A stretch of DNA of 64,000 bases from Halopiger xanaduensis SH-6 (GCF_000217715.1 NC_015666.1:2616270-2680269), one strand, 5' to 3'. Counted from the first letter of the stretch, positions 23,743 to 33,453 are shown. A program made the numbers and translations. The notes: generated by a model not told the origin, from the sequence alone.

Positions 23743-24642
23743 GTGAAGTGGCGGTGCACCTGGTGTGGGAAGCCTCACGCGGAGAACGACCCACCCTGCG
23801 ACGAATGCGGGCACAACTCCTTCGAGAAGGCCGTCGTCCGCGCCGACGAGGACTCGTCGACGGCCTCGAGCGACGCGAGCGGCGACACCGGGACGAGCGG
23901 TGCCCCTGACGAATTCGACGGCGCCGCACCCGGAACCGTCGACACCGGTACCCAGTACGTCTGGCGCTGCCCGAACTGCGGCCGCGACCACGTCAGGAAC
24001 AACCCGCCCTGCTCGCGCTGTGGCAACCCCGACCTCGAGCAGACCGAACAGACCTACGACGACATCGAGCGCGAACTCGAGACCCCGGGTTGGCTCGAGC
24101 TGGCGAAGCCGTACGCGCCGATCCTGGTCGTCGTCGGCCTCGTCGTCGCCCTGTTCGCGACCGGGATCGTTCCGCCGTCGGTGCTGCCGGGGATCGGGCC
24201 GCCGTCCCCGCCGGACGCGCCCGGCAACGCCAGTCAGGCCGGCGGGATCGACCTCGATCAGACGGAAGAACTGGTCTACGAGGAACTCGAGGCCGATCGC
24301 GACGCGGCCGACTCGCGAACCGCCGACGCCGACCTCGCGGCGTTCGCCGAGTACTGGAATCGAGCCCTCGTCGCGAGCGAGTACGGTGACGCGAACCCCG
24401 ACCGGGTCGATCCCGACGCGTTCGGCGTCGACTGCGCGGCCGAGGACGTCGTCGCCACGCAGTTACCGCAACTCGAGCGGGATATCGGCGGCTACGAGGA
24501 CGAATCGGCGCTCGCGGCCGAGATCGCCGACGCCCTCCGACCGACGGCCGACAGTGGCTCGAGCGGCGAACTTTCCAGCGAAGGACTCGATCTCCACGTC
24601 ACGGACGACGGAGAGATTCACGGCTTCTACGCGACGTGCTGA
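23743..24642 (+). CDS. membrane protein with two zinc ribbons
   Basis: This 299-aa protein carries two rubredoxin-like zinc ribbons in its N-terminus: CTWCGKPHAENDPPCDECG (residues 4-22) and CPNCGRDHVRNNPPCSRCG (about 76-94). A single membrane segment follows (YAPILVVVGLVVALFATGIVPP, near 124-145). The rest is an acidic C-terminal domain (about 165-299) that would lie outside if the ribbons are cytosolic. It starts with GTG at 23743. The repeated HxxNDPPC/HxxNNPPC spacing shows the ribbons arose by duplication. Function unknown. Confidence 0.82.
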   Translation: MKWRCTWCGKPHAENDPPCDECGHNSFEKAVVRADEDSSTASSDASGDTGTSGAPDEFDGAAPGTVDTGTQYVWRCPNCGRDHVRNNPPCSRCGNPDLEQTEQTYDDIERELETPGWLELAKPYAPILVVVGLVVALFATGIVPPSVLPGIGPPSPPDAPGNASQAGGIDLDQTEELVYEELEADRDAADSRTADADLAAFAEYWNRALVASEYGDANPDRVDPDAFGVDCAAEDVVATQLPQLERDIGGYEDESALAAEIADALRPTADSGSSGELSSEGLDLHVTDDGEIHGFYATC

Positions 24643-24705
24643 TGCGTCTCGGTCGACTGCTGCGACCGCAATAGAGAGGTCGAGTCCGAACGAGAAACCG
24701 GGCGC

Positions 24706-24999
24706 TTACGCCGCCTGAGCTGCGTCTTCGAACGACTCGCGGAACGACATCGCCTTCTCGCGGACGTCGACCGCCGCCTCTTCGAGCGCCTCGAGCGGAT
24801 CGACGCCGCCCTCGGTCTTGATCGTCAGGATCGGCTCCGTCTGACCGCCCGACTGCTCGGGATTGACGTCGTAGGTCGCCGCGCTGACGTCCTCGTGCTC
24901 GAGCAGTGCGCCCTTGAGGACGTTCATGAACGTGTGATCCTCGCCCGCGATTTCGATCGAGAGTTCGTCCTCGGTGCTCTCGGTGACCCGCAGTTCCAT
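24706..24999 (-). CDS. rpoL: DNA-directed RNA polymerase subunit L
   Basis: RpoL (97 aa) is the small archaeal counterpart of Rpb11 and the C-terminal part of bacterial alpha; it pairs with RpoD in the assembly platform. [25 protein letters not shown] is the conserved core, followed by [24 protein letters not shown]. The ATG at 24999 gives the expected length. The upstream minus-strand CGAAAGGTACAAG (about 25037-25025) is a good promoter. The frame is open far upstream, but that extension is not RpoL-like. Confidence 0.95.
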   Translation of the reverse strand: MELRVTESTEDELSIEIAGEDHTFMNVLKGALLEHEDVSAATYDVNPEQSGGQTEPILTIKTEGGVDPLEALEEAAVDVREKAMSFRESFEDAAQAA

Positions 25000-25127
25000 A
25001 CCCCTGTATCCGGCCGTCGGCCGCTTGTACCTTTCGAAGGCGGGCAGGGCCCGATCAGAACCGATCCGCAGACCGGCCGGCCCGCGGAACGCGCAAGCGG
25101 CGACCCAGTCGCCGGACGGAACAGCGA

Positions 25128-25139
25128 ACGGTATATGGG
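25128..25139 (+). promoter_or_regulatory. TATA-like box deciding the rhomboid gene start
   Basis: AACGGTATATGG contains an in-frame ATG (25135), but as a TATA box it sits 29 nt before ATG 25162. The upstream ATG would then lie outside the transcript. Confidence 0.45.
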
Positions 25140-25161
25140 CGTGCGGTCGCACCACAGGGAT

Positions 25162-27030
25162 ATGCGCTGGACCGCGGTCGCGCTTGCAGCCGCCCTCGCG
25201 GCGACGTTCGCCCTCTCGCTCGCCACCGTCAGTCGACTCGACCGACCGGCACGCCGCTGGCGCGACGCGGCCGGCGAGCGACTCGTCGCGGGCGTGCCGT
25301 GGGGAACGCTGGTCGTCGTCGCGTTCGTCGTCTGCGTCTACCTGTTCGTGCAGGACGGTATTACCGACGTCAGCGACCCGGTGACGATTCCGTACCGGGC
25401 GTGGTCGTTCTTCTACCCGCTCGGGCTGGCGACGGCCGCGTTCGCCCACGCTGACCTGGGCCACCTCGTCGGCAACATGGCGGGAACCGTCGTCGCCGCG
25501 CCGATCGCCGAGTACGCCTGGGGCCACTACGTCCCCGATCGAGACGCCGACGCGACGGCTGGCGGCCGCCTCGAGCGCTGGCGAACGAATCCGTGGGTCC
25601 GGGCGCTCGTGCTCTTTCCGCTCGCGGTTATCGGCATCGGGTTGCTCACGAGCGTGTTCGCGCTCGGCCCGATAATCGGCTTTTCCGGGGTCGTCTTCGC
25701 AATCGTCGCGTTCGCGATCGTCCACTACCCGATTGCGACGCTCATCGCGGCGATCGGCGCCCAGAGCATTCTGCTGACGGTTTATCGCGCGATTCAAAAT
25801 CCGGTGTCCGTCCACGTCGTCGAACAGAGCCCCCCGACCGCACCCGGGTGGGCCGGCATCGCGATCCAGGGTCACGCGCTCGGCTTTTTCATCGGACTCG
25901 TCCTCGGCGCGGTGGTCCTCGAGCGCCGCGGCCGCCGCCCGAACGCGCTCCACGTCTGGCTCGCGATCCTGATCTTCGCGTTCTCGCGGGGACTGTGGCA
26001 GATCTACTGGTACGGCGAGGGGAACTCGTTCATCCTCTTTCGGGGCCCCGGCGTCGTCGTCGTCACCGTCCTCGCGCTGGTGATCACGATCGCGCTGGCC
26101 GGCTCCGACGAGCCCGTCGTTCCGCGGCGCGTCGAGCGGTTCGTCGCACGCCTCCGCGGCCAGGACGGCCGTCGCTCGAGGGAGCGACCGAAGTCGCTCG
26201 TCGACCGACCGCTCGAGATCGCCGCCGGCGCGTGGACCCGCGGTGCGGGCGGCGGAGACACCGACCGCAGCCCGGGGGGACTCGAGCGGATCCGCGAACT
26301 CGCCGGGGGCCGAACGCACGAATCGGACGAGCCTCTGTTGGCGAACGCGACCCGGCGCAGTTCCGCGTTTCTGGTCGTCCTCCTCGTGCTCGCGGTGCTG
26401 GCCGGGACGGCGATTCCCGTCAACCTCGCCGTCTACGAGTCGACCGAGGCTTCGAGCGAGGCGATCCAGATCGAGGACTACACGGTCGAGTACGCCGAGG
26501 AGGTCGAGAACGGGCTGGTCTCCGGCATCGGCGTCGACGCGGTGGTCGACGACAGCGGGCTCGAGGCCAGCGGCGTCATCGTCTCGAGCGAGCGACGGAA
26601 CATCTGGATGGAGGCGGTCACGAGCCAGCGACTCTCGTTCACCGGCGAGGAGACGATCGCGGTCGGCGGCCCCGGCTGGCGCGAGACGGTCCACGTCGAA
26701 CGCGTCGGCTGGGAGCCGGTCGGCAACGAACCGGTGTACCAGATCCGGATGTGGGAAGCGGGCGAGGAGCCCGCGGTCGTCCACGAATCGACGGGCGCGA
26801 TGGCCGACGTTCTGATCGAGAACCGGCTGGTGACGATCACCTCGCAGGACGGCGAGTTCGTCCTCGAGGTCGCCTCGAACGAGACCGGCCTGATCGCGAC
26901 GACGCCGCTTCCCGAGGAGGGCGAAACGACGCGAGCCGGCGGCCTCGCCTTCGAACGCGAGGACGGCACGCTGTACGCCGCCACGGACGGGACGGCGGTC
27001 GCCGTCGCGAGCAAAGAGACGTACGACTGA
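25162..27030 (+). CDS. rhomboid-family intramembrane protease with long C-terminal domain
   Basis: The first half of this 622-aa protein is a rhomboid-like serine protease. [21 protein letters not shown] (residues 94-114) gives the HxxxHLxxNM pattern, GFSG at 173-176 holds the nucleophile Ser175, and GHALGFFIG places the catalytic His at 238. Several more membrane segments reach about residue 325. A cytosolic Arg-rich linker (about 330-415), one further membrane helix ([21 protein letters not shown]) and an acidic C-terminal domain of about 190 residues follow. That domain is not part of the usual rhomboid. The start 25162 rests on the promoter position; 25135 is the alternative. Substrates are unknown. 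Confidence 0.85.
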   Translation: MRWTAVALAAALAATFALSLATVSRLDRPARRWRDAAGERLVAGVPWGTLVVVAFVVCVYLFVQDGITDVSDPVTIPYRAWSFFYPLGLATAAFAHADLGHLVGNMAGTVVAAPIAEYAWGHYVPDRDADATAGGRLERWRTNPWVRALVLFPLAVIGIGLLTSVFALGPIIGFSGVVFAIVAFAIVHYPIATLIAAIGAQSILLTVYRAIQNPVSVHVVEQSPPTAPGWAGIAIQGHALGFFIGLVLGAVVLERRGRRPNALHVWLAILIFAFSRGLWQIYWYGEGNSFILFRGPGVVVVTVLALVITIALAGSDEPVVPRRVERFVARLRGQDGRRSRERPKSLVDRPLEIAAGAWTRGAGGGDTDRSPGGLERIRELAGGRTHESDEPLLANATRRSSAFLVVLLVLAVLAGTAIPVNLAVYESTEASSEAIQIEDYTVEYAEEVENGLVSGIGVDAVVDDSGLEASGVIVSSERRNIWMEAVTSQRLSFTGEETIAVGGPGWRETVHVERVGWEPVGNEPVYQIRMWEAGEEPAVVHESTGAMADVLIENRLVTITSQDGEFVLEVASNETGLIATTPLPEEGETTRAGGLAFEREDGTLYAATDGTAVAVASKETYD

Positions 27031-27380
27031 CGCCCGCTCGTACGGGCCGATTTCCTGCCACTACTGATACGTGTTTGCGGTGATTTCTCGAGATCGGAGC
27101 CGATACTCGAGCGCCGGTAGCAGCGATATCACCATCTAACCGGACCGAGCAGCCGATTTTGTCTTTCAACTCGTTTTCTCCGACCACTATGTCACGATCT
27201 GCGAACAGTCGACTGTACGTGGATATTTCAGGCCTCGAGCGCGAGTCGAGCGATCGGACCCGCACGCGCTCGCCAGCGGCCGTCGGAGCGGCGATCGGTT
27301 AACCGCCACGTGGCAGCGGGAAGTCGGCGTGAAACAATGACTCGACGGGGCGTTCGATCGGACGAGTTGAATCCGGAGAG
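27031..27380. other. 350-nt stretch without a convincing gene
   Basis: The left part holds a U-rich stretch (GATTTTGTCTTTCAACTCGT, about 27154-27173) that could end rhomboid transcription. A 37-codon frame starting at 27190 has no family character. CCGGAGAG just before 27381 is a plausible ribosome site for the ABC ATPase. Confidence 0.5.
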
Positions 27381-28199
27381 ATGAGCCACCGTTCACTCCC
27401 GAAATCGGCGTCGGAAGCGGCTGACGCCGATTCCGATGCCGACGCCGACGTCGATGCCACGTCCGCCCGAGACGACGGCCGCGCCGACCCCCGGTCGCCG
27501 GCCGCCGTCCGTCTCGAGAACGTCACTCACGAGTACGGCGCCGACGGCGGCTTCCGATCGAGCGGGGGCCGGTCGGTGACCGCGCTCCGCGACGTCTCGC
27601 TGTCGATCCGCCCCGGCGAGATCGTCGGCCTCGAGGGGCCGAGCGGGAGCGGCAAGTCAACGATTCTGCACGCGGTCACGGGGCTGTTAGTGCCGACCGA
27701 CGGAACCGTCGAGGTGATGGAGACGGATCTCACCTCCCTCTCCGAGCGGGAGCGAACGCGGATGCGCCGGCGCCACGTCGGCATCGTCTTCCAGCGGTTC
27801 CACCTCCTGCCGTCGCTGTCGGCCCGCGCGAACGTCGCCCTGCCGCTGGTGCAGGTGGGCGTCCCCAAAGCCACCCGTCGCGAGCGCGCCGAGGAACTGC
27901 TCGAGGGCGTCGGACTCGCCGACCGAGCGAGCCACCTGCCCGGCGAACTCAGCGGCGGCGAACGCCAGCGGGTCGCGATCGCCAGGGCGCTGGCGACCGA
28001 TCCCGACGTCATCGTCGCGGACGAACCGACCGGCGAACTCGACACGGCGACCGGCCGAAACGTGCTCGAGCTGTTGACCGACGTCGGCCGGGAGCGCGAC
28101 AGGGCGGTGCTGGTCGCGTCCCACGACGACGACACGCTGGCGGTCGCCGACCGCGTGATCTCGCTCCGGGACGGGCAGGTGGTGACGGATGGCGGATAA
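27381..28199 (+). CDS. ABC exporter ATP-binding protein (MacB/LolD type)
   Basis: This 272-aa ATPase drives an ABC system with the two downstream FtsX-like permeases. Walker A is GPSGSGKST, the Q-loop GIVFQRFHLLP, the signature LSGGERQRVAIARAL, Walker B VIVADEPTGELD and the H-loop VASHDDD. The first 45 residues are an acidic Ser/Ala/Asp extension unlike the family. ATG 27381 follows a CCGGAGAG site. The stop lies inside the next gene (11-nt overlap). MacB/LolD systems work on envelope lipoproteins, peptides or drugs; the substrate here is unknown. Confidence 0.93.
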   Translation: MSHRSLPKSASEAADADSDADADVDATSARDDGRADPRSPAAVRLENVTHEYGADGGFRSSGGRSVTALRDVSLSIRPGEIVGLEGPSGSGKSTILHAVTGLLVPTDGTVEVMETDLTSLSERERTRMRRRHVGIVFQRFHLLPSLSARANVALPLVQVGVPKATRRERAEELLEGVGLADRASHLPGELSGGERQRVAIARALATDPDVIVADEPTGELDTATGRNVLELLTDVGRERDRAVLVASHDDDTLAVADRVISLRDGQVVTDGG

Positions 28200-29538
28200 G
28201 CGCGGCGACGACGAGACGAGGGAGACGGGCACACCTATCGACGGCACGCGCCGTCAGCGCTGGAGTGATCTCGTCGGATTCTCGGTTACCCGACTGTGGA
28301 ACCGCGCGACGCGAACGCGGTCGGGCCGCATCGCGGCGACGATCAGCGCGGTCGCGCTGACGATCGCCCTGCTGGTCGTCGTGACCGGCGTCGCAATGGG
28401 GCTGGCCGACGGGGGCGTCGTCAGCCACGACGACGCCGCCGTTCGCGTCATGCCGGAGGAGAGCGGCGCGCTCTCGTCGGTCGACGGCGTCGAGCGACCC
28501 CGGCTCGGCGAGACGAATTCGCGGGCGGCGACGATCGCCGAGCGCGAGGGGGTCGACCACGCGTCGCCGGTACTCACCGAGACGGTTCGGCTCGAGGTGG
28601 CCGGCGACGACGATGGCAGTGGCGCCTCCGAGTCCAAACACGTGCTACTCGTCGGCGTCGTCCCCGACGACGAGTCCAGAACCGTCGCCGGCCTCCCGAC
28701 GGACGCGCTCGAGCCGGGCGATCCCCACTACGCCGAGGGGTCGTACGACGGCGTGCCGCGCCAGGAGGTCGTCCTCTCGGAGGCCGCGGCGAGCAGGCTC
28801 GGCGCGACGACCGGCGACGAACTCGAGTTGACGGGTCCCGGCGCCGAGGCCGCCGCGGCGGGCGACGGGACGACGCCGTCGGTCACGGTGACCGCCGTCG
28901 AACCGGCCGGCGATAGCGGATCGGACGGGCAGGACGCGGAGCGGGCCGCGCCCGTCGCGCTCGTCCACCTGAGCGAACTCCAGACGGCTTCCGGGGCGGA
29001 CGACGGCGAACTCGCGGACCGGGTCCTCGTGTGGGGCGAGTCCGACGCGGCCGAAGCGGCGGCCGCCGACGCCTATCCCGACGCGGCCGTCGAATCGGCC
29101 GCCGAACTCGACCTCGAGTCGCTGTTCGACGACGGGCTGGCGCTCGCGACGAGCCTGCTGGCGCTGCTGGCCAGCGTGGTGATCTGCGCGTCGTTCGTCG
29201 CGACGACGATGGGGATGACCGTCGACCAGGACCGGCGCACGCTCGCCGTCCTCGAGGCGGTCGGCTTCCCGGCCTCGAGCCGGCTGCTGGTCGTCGCGCT
29301 GTCGACGCTCGTCACGACGGTCGTCGGCGCGGTGCTCGGCGCCGCGATCGGAATCTGCGGCGTCCACGCCGTCAACGCCGTGGCATCGGCGACGGTGGCG
29401 CCGGGAGCGGTCGCGACCGTTCACCCGCTGTTCGTCCCCTACGCCGTCGGCGTCGCCCTGGTCTCGGGGCTGGTTGCGGTTCCCTACCCGCTCGCGGTCG
29501 CCTCGCGAACGTCCGTCCTCGCGGAGGTGGGACAATGA
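28189..29538 (+). CDS. ABC transporter permease, FtsX-like
   Basis: This 449-aa permease has an N-terminal membrane helix (GRIAATISAVALTIALLVVVTGVAMG, about 45-70), a large extracytoplasmic domain (about 75-310) and three C-terminal membrane helices from LALATSLLALLASVVICASFVATTMG onward with the FtsX signature DQDRRTLAVLEAVGFPASSR. It overlaps the ATPase gene by 11 nt and the next permease by 4 nt, so the three are tightly coupled. Different soluble domains in the two permeases suggest a heterodimeric exporter. Confidence 0.9.
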   Translation: MADKRGDDETRETGTPIDGTRRQRWSDLVGFSVTRLWNRATRTRSGRIAATISAVALTIALLVVVTGVAMGLADGGVVSHDDAAVRVMPEESGALSSVDGVERPRLGETNSRAATIAEREGVDHASPVLTETVRLEVAGDDDGSGASESKHVLLVGVVPDDESRTVAGLPTDALEPGDPHYAEGSYDGVPRQEVVLSEAAASRLGATTGDELELTGPGAEAAAAGDGTTPSVTVTAVEPAGDSGSDGQDAERAAPVALVHLSELQTASGADDGELADRVLVWGESDAAEAAAADAYPDAAVESAAELDLESLFDDGLALATSLLALLASVVICASFVATTMGMTVDQDRRTLAVLEAVGFPASSRLLVVALSTLVTTVVGAVLGAAIGICGVHAVNAVASATVAPGAVATVHPLFVPYAVGVALVSGLVAVPYPLAVASRTSVLAEVGQ

Positions 29539-30767
29539 GCGTCAGCGCGGCGATCGTCCGCGGAAAAGCGGTCGTCGGCCTCGCGTTCGCTCAGCTCCGC
29601 CGGTCGCCCGGCCGCACCGCGCTGACGGTGATCGCAGTGGCGGTCGCCGTCCTCGCGGTCACCCTGCTCGCGAGCCTCGGCGTCGGCGTCGTCGAAACCG
29701 GCGAGCGGGGACTGGACAACGCCGATCAGGACATCTGGATCTCGAGCGACCCCGTCGATCCCGCCGCCAGCGGCACCGAGAATCCGATCGTCGGTTCCCA
29801 CGGGATCGCGGGACAGCTGATGCAGCGCGACGACGTCAGCTACGCCGCGCCGATCGGGATGTACGACGTCTACGTCGGGACGGATCCCGACGACCTCGAG
29901 CGCCACCCCGCCGTGGGCGTGCGGGAGACCCACGAGGGGTTCGACTTCCAGTCCGGCGGCGGGTTCGAAACGCCGCCGGAGGCCTACGAGGGCGGCCGGA
30001 CCGAGGAGCCGATGACCGAGGAGATCGTGCTCGATCCCCGCGTGGCCGAGAAGATCGGCGCCGACGTCGGCGACACGATCTACGTCGGCACCAGCCGCCA
30101 GACGGCGCCCGAGTACGAGTTCACCGTCGTCGGCACCTCGAGCTACTACTCGCAGTACCTCGGCTCGGAGACGGTGACGATGCCGCTCGTGGACCTGCAG
30201 GCCGTCGCCGGGACGACGGGTACCGACCGGGCGACGTTCATCACCGCCGACGTGGCCGACGGCGCCGACCGGGAAGCCGTCGCGAGCGAACTCGACGAGG
30301 AGTATCCGGGCTACGACGTCCGCACGAGCGACGAGCAGATCGAGGCGATGTTCGCGGAGCGGCCGCTCGTGCTCGCCAGCGGCGCGACGCTGGTCGGGCT
30401 GGCGATCGTCGGCGGCGTCGTCCTCACGGTCAACCTGTTCGTGCTCGTGGCCGCCCAGCAGCGCGACGAACTCGCGGCGCTGCGGGCCGTCGGCCTCTCC
30501 CGGCGGGTCCTCGCGGGGACGATCGCCGTCCAGGGGCTCGTCACCGGCGTCGTCGGGGGCGCCGTCGGCCTCGTCGCGACCCCGCTGCTCTCGAGCGGGT
30601 TCAACCGCGTCGCGGCGTCGGTCGCCGGCTTCGAGAACCTGCTGCAGACGCCGCCGAAGGTCTACGCCGCCGGCTTCGCGGTGGCGATCGTCGTCGGCAC
30701 CGTCGTCGCGCTCGTCGCCGGCTGGCGCGCCGGAAAGTACGCGAGCATCGAACACCTCGAGATCTAA
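29535..30767 (+). CDS. ABC transporter permease, MacB/FtsX-like
   Basis: This second permease (410 aa) has the MacB layout: an N-terminal helix after RRSPGRTALTVIAVAVAVLAVTLLASLGVG, a periplasmic-core-like domain (about 45-285) containing a DPRVAEKIGADVGDTIYVG strand-loop, then three membrane helices with QQRDELAALRAVGLSRRVLAG, the conserved coupling motif. ATG 29535 overlaps the preceding stop (ATGA). The overlap and strand pattern define a three-gene operon from 27381 to 30767. Confidence 0.92.
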   Translation: MSVSAAIVRGKAVVGLAFAQLRRSPGRTALTVIAVAVAVLAVTLLASLGVGVVETGERGLDNADQDIWISSDPVDPAASGTENPIVGSHGIAGQLMQRDDVSYAAPIGMYDVYVGTDPDDLERHPAVGVRETHEGFDFQSGGGFETPPEAYEGGRTEEPMTEEIVLDPRVAEKIGADVGDTIYVGTSRQTAPEYEFTVVGTSSYYSQYLGSETVTMPLVDLQAVAGTTGTDRATFITADVADGADREAVASELDEEYPGYDVRTSDEQIEAMFAERPLVLASGATLVGLAIVGGVVLTVNLFVLVAAQQRDELAALRAVGLSRRVLAGTIAVQGLVTGVVGGAVGLVATPLLSSGFNRVAASVAGFENLLQTPPKVYAAGFAVAIVVGTVVALVAGWRAGKYASIEHLEI

Positions 30768-30824
30768 CGCTCGAAAAGAGACTCGAGCGACGGACGCGAA
30801 ACCGGGCTGCGGTTACGGTTACGG

Positions 30825-31442
30825 TTACCACTCGATACGAAACACTTCCGCCGCGAGCGTCTCCTCCGCGGACTCGTGGAACTCGAACCGCCGCTCGAGC
30901 GGGAACTCGGCGCGGAAGGCGTGGGTCACCTCGCCGCCCTCGTCGGCCGCGAACGACTCGACGAACTCCTGACTGCCCTCGTTGTGGATAGTGTAGGAGA
31001 CGGTCGCGATCTCGCTTGCCGTCTCGAGAAACCGGCGGTCGGCGTGGCGGTTGCCGCGCTGTGCGCCGAAGGGCGGGTTCGAAAGCACGGTTCGGTCGGC
31101 GCGAGTCAGCGGCGGGCGGGTCGCGTCCCCCAGAATCCAGTCGATCGAATCGGCGCCGACGCGAGCCGCGTTTTCCCGGGCGACGGCGAGCGCGTCGGGG
31201 TCCACGTCGATGCCCAGCACGCGGTCGGAACCGGCGAGCGCGGCCGCGATCGCGAGCATACCCGTCCCGGTACCGAGGTCGACGACCGGCCGCTCGAGGT
31301 CGCCCTCGAGGGCGGCGCGGTGGCAGATGTGGGCGGCGATGTCGGACGGCGTGAGATACTGCTCGAGCGAGGCCGACGGCTCGGAAAAGTCCGCGAGCGA
31401 CTCGAGCTCCCGGGCGAGCGAGCGACGCGAGGGGCCTGCCAT
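30825..31442 (-). CDS. METTL5-like N6-adenine methyltransferase
   Basis: A Rossmann-fold SAM methyltransferase (205 aa). The leading LEQYLTPSDIAAHIC is typical of METTL5-like enzymes, followed by SAM motif I VVDLGTGTGMLAIAAALAG, the acidic loop GIDVDPDALA and the catalytic NPPFG for exocyclic amine methylation. Human METTL5 modifies one adenine in 18S rRNA; archaeal members probably act on 16S rRNA, which is inference. The stop of the ABC operon faces this gene. It lies 12 nt downstream of a small Cys-bearing protein gene on the same strand and is likely co-transcribed. Confidence 0.88.
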   Translation of the reverse strand: MAGPSRRSLARELESLADFSEPSASLEQYLTPSDIAAHICHRAALEGDLERPVVDLGTGTGMLAIAAALAGSDRVLGIDVDPDALAVARENAARVGADSIDWILGDATRPPLTRADRTVLSNPPFGAQRGNRHADRRFLETASEIATVSYTIHNEGSQEFVESFAADEGGEVTHAFRAEFPLERRFEFHESAEETLAAEVFRIEW

Positions 31443-31454
31443 GCCCGGCCCTTC

Positions 31455-31853
31455 TCAGTCGAGCGTAATCGGTCCGTCGACCTCGAGGACGAGGCCCTCG
31501 CGTTCGGCCCGTTCGGCGCAGGCCGCGAGCGCGGGGCGAACTTTCTCGTCGTTGGCGACGTCGTCGACGGCGACCGTGACGGCGTTGACGCCTAAGAAAG
31601 AGCCGGCGCGGACGTAGCCGCGGATGCGGTCGACCTCTTCCTGCGTTGCGAGCGAGCAGTCTTCGTCGAAGCAGGCGTCGACGGTCAGTTCGACCGGCGA
31701 GAGGTCTTCTGCGGCGAACTCGCGCTTGAGGTCGCGGAGGTACTCGGGTGCGGTCGATTCCAGCGACGCGGCCTCGAGAGTTACGGGGGTGACGTCCGCG
31801 GGTGAACAGCAGTCGATCGCTGACTCGCCGTCGGCGGATGACGTGGTGCTCAT
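31455..31853 (-). CDS. conserved haloarchaeal protein, unknown
   Basis: This 132-aa soluble protein has a Cys-Cys near the N-terminus (AIDCCSPAD, near residue 16) and a second pair (DACFDEDC). The middle has DRIRGYVRAGSFLGVNAVTVAVDDVANDEKVRPALAAC, a beta-alpha pattern. The C-terminus ends ADV-like strands GLVLEVDGPITLD. Its gene precedes the METTL5-like gene by 12 nt, so a joint role in RNA modification is possible but unsupported by motifs. ATG 31853 is preferred because the longer frame runs through a promoter-like AT-rich region. Confidence 0.75.
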   Translation of the reverse strand: MSTTSSADGESAIDCCSPADVTPVTLEAASLESTAPEYLRDLKREFAAEDLSPVELTVDACFDEDCSLATQEEVDRIRGYVRAGSFLGVNAVTVAVDDVANDEKVRPALAACAERAEREGLVLEVDGPITLD

Positions 31854-32015
31854 TACGAGACCATACATAGGCTGCATACAAAAATGTTGTTGGATTCGCA
31901 GTAGTAATACACGGCCGGTGAGAGGTTCGCCGATCGGCGGTGGCGGCGACCGGAGATATTCTTCTTTCGTGATATAATCGAATAGAGTTAAGGACGGGCC
32001 GTTCGAAGTCATCGT

Positions 32016-32267
32016 ATGGACGAGTGCCCCCGGTGCCAGGGCTCGCTCGAGGAACTCTCGCTCGGGGACGTCTCGACGGTTAGCTGTCCGCACTGCGAGT
32101 ACGCGGACATCCCCGTCGAGCACGAGAGCGTCCCCGAGACGCCCGAGTCCTGGCGGGACGCGCTCAATCGCTTTTACGAGGAGACGGTTCCGAAGGTGGA
32201 TCCCGTCGACGTGGAGTCTGAAGCGGACGCGAAACCGGAACCGGAACCGATCGCTCGAGAGGACTGA
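32016..32267 (+). CDS. small zinc-ribbon protein
   Basis: This 83-aa protein has one zinc ribbon, CPRCQGSLEELSLGDVSTVSC followed by PHC (residues 4-27), then an amphipathic helix (PESWRDALNRFYEETVPK) and an acidic Pro/Glu tail. Such proteins are common in haloarchaea, often regarded as nucleic-acid or protein adaptors. The spacer to the divergent Cys-bearing gene carries AT-rich blocks (GATATAATCGAATAGAGTTA, 31973-31992) fitting a promoter. Confidence 0.8.
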   Translation: MDECPRCQGSLEELSLGDVSTVSCPHCEYADIPVEHESVPETPESWRDALNRFYEETVPKVDPVDVESEADAKPEPEPIARED

Positions 32268-32340
32268 GAAAACGGAGCGGCGTACGGAGCGCTCGAGACG
32301 GCAAAGCGGCTGCGCTGCTCGGTAGTGAGCGCCAGCTAAA

Positions 32341-32356
32341 GAGAATAAAACCGAGA
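32341..32356 (-). terminator. T-rich end of the actin-like gene
   Basis: On the minus strand GGTTTTATTCTCTTTA occurs about 50-60 nt after the stop of the actin-like gene. It lies in the convergent space with the zinc-ribbon gene, so it may serve both. Confidence 0.4.
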
Positions 32357-32403
32357 GGGAGAGTGAACGAACTGAAGCGTCCGAACCGAGAACGGGAGCG
32401 TCG

Positions 32404-33420
32404 TTACTCGGCGGCGGCCGCTTCGGCTTCCTCGCCGTCGACGTCCTCGTCCGAGCGGGCGGCGACGAGGCCGCCGCGAGCGACGCTGTACAGCGGCTCG
32501 TCGGCGTGGGTCACGCCGCTGATCGAGAACGGGATGTTCGCGTCGTTCAAGTGGTCGCGGAACAGCTCCTCGAAGCCGCTGGGGCTCGAGGTGCCGCCGG
32601 TGACGACGACGGGCACGTCCAGGCCTTCCTCCACGTCTTCCTCGTCGACTTCCTCGACGATGTTGTCGATGACGTAGTCGAGCAGGTTCTCGTAGTAGAT
32701 CGACAGCGCGCCCTCGACGCCGCCGACGTCGGTGGTGAAGTCGAGTTCGAAGTCGTCCTCCTTGATGGAGGTGACCTTGTCGACGGGCGTGCCGGTCGCC
32801 CGGGCGGCCTGCTCGTCGACCCAGTCGCCCCCGCGGGCGACGGAGAACTTCATGACCGGCACCGCGTAGTAAGAGAGACAGACGTTCGTCATCCCGGCGC
32901 CGAAGGAGATCCCCAGTCCGGTGAAGTTGTTGTCCGCGAGTTCGGAGTAAATGACGGACATCCCCTCGTTGATCGGTTCGGAGTCGTACCCCATGTCGTC
33001 TAAGAACGACTCGATCGTCTTCTGGTGATACAGCGTCGAGAGGTCCGAGTCGATCGGGTCCGCGGGCGAGGAGAAGTACAGTTTCTCGTCCGGATAGGCG
33101 GGCTCGCCGACGACCTGTTCGATGATGAGCTTCATCATCGGGATCGCGCTCTGCTCGTCGTTCGAGAGGATCCCGTGTTTCATCGGGCGGCGGGTCTCCT
33201 TATTGAAAATGTTCGCAAAGTTGAGGGCGTCGTCGCCGACGACGTAGACCTTGTCGTCCTTGCGAATGTGGAGGACTTCGCTTCGCGAGAGCATCTGCTC
33301 GGCCATGTCCGAGTACTCGATCTCGACGAAGGAGTTGCGCTGCTGCACGAATACCGTGTCGTTCCCATCCTGCTGTGCAGACAGGATGTTCATCGTACCG
33401 ACGTCCAGGCCTTTGGCCAT
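32404..33420 (-). CDS. actin/Hsp70-superfamily protein, probable salactin-type
   Basis: This 338-aa protein has the actin-fold nucleotide motifs: phosphate 1 GLDVGTMN (residues 4-11), phosphate 2 [13 protein letters not shown] (168-180) and the adenosine motif [13 protein letters not shown] (271-283). The length fits prokaryotic actin-like filaments and lacks the Hsp70 peptide-binding domain. Salactin of Halobacterium is a dynamically unstable haloarchaeal actin homologue, and this looks like an orthologue. That is memory-based and not checked. The last 20 residues are acidic and Ala-rich. A TATA box about 30 nt before the ATG gives a leaderless mRNA. The neighbouring membrane protein gene lies directly upstream on the same strand. 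Confidence 0.82.
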
Positions 33421-33445
33421 AGTTGGGCAAGGCGGCCGACGGATT

Positions 33446-33453
33446 ATAAATCT
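33446..33453 (-). promoter_or_regulatory. TATA-like box of the actin-like gene
   Basis: ATTTATAA reads on the minus strand with its centre about 29 nt before ATG 33420. The actin-like gene therefore has its own promoter in the 98-nt AT-rich gap after the membrane protein gene. Confidence 0.55.

Noticed and set aside
25000-26784. Upstream extension of the rpoL frame to nearly 700 codons
   Set aside because: The extension lies antisense to the rhomboid gene and has no RpoL relation; ATG 24999 gives the normal subunit length.
27190-27303. Possible 37-codon gene before the ABC operon
   Set aside because: No family match, no good promoter, and a basic composition unlike the surrounding proteins.
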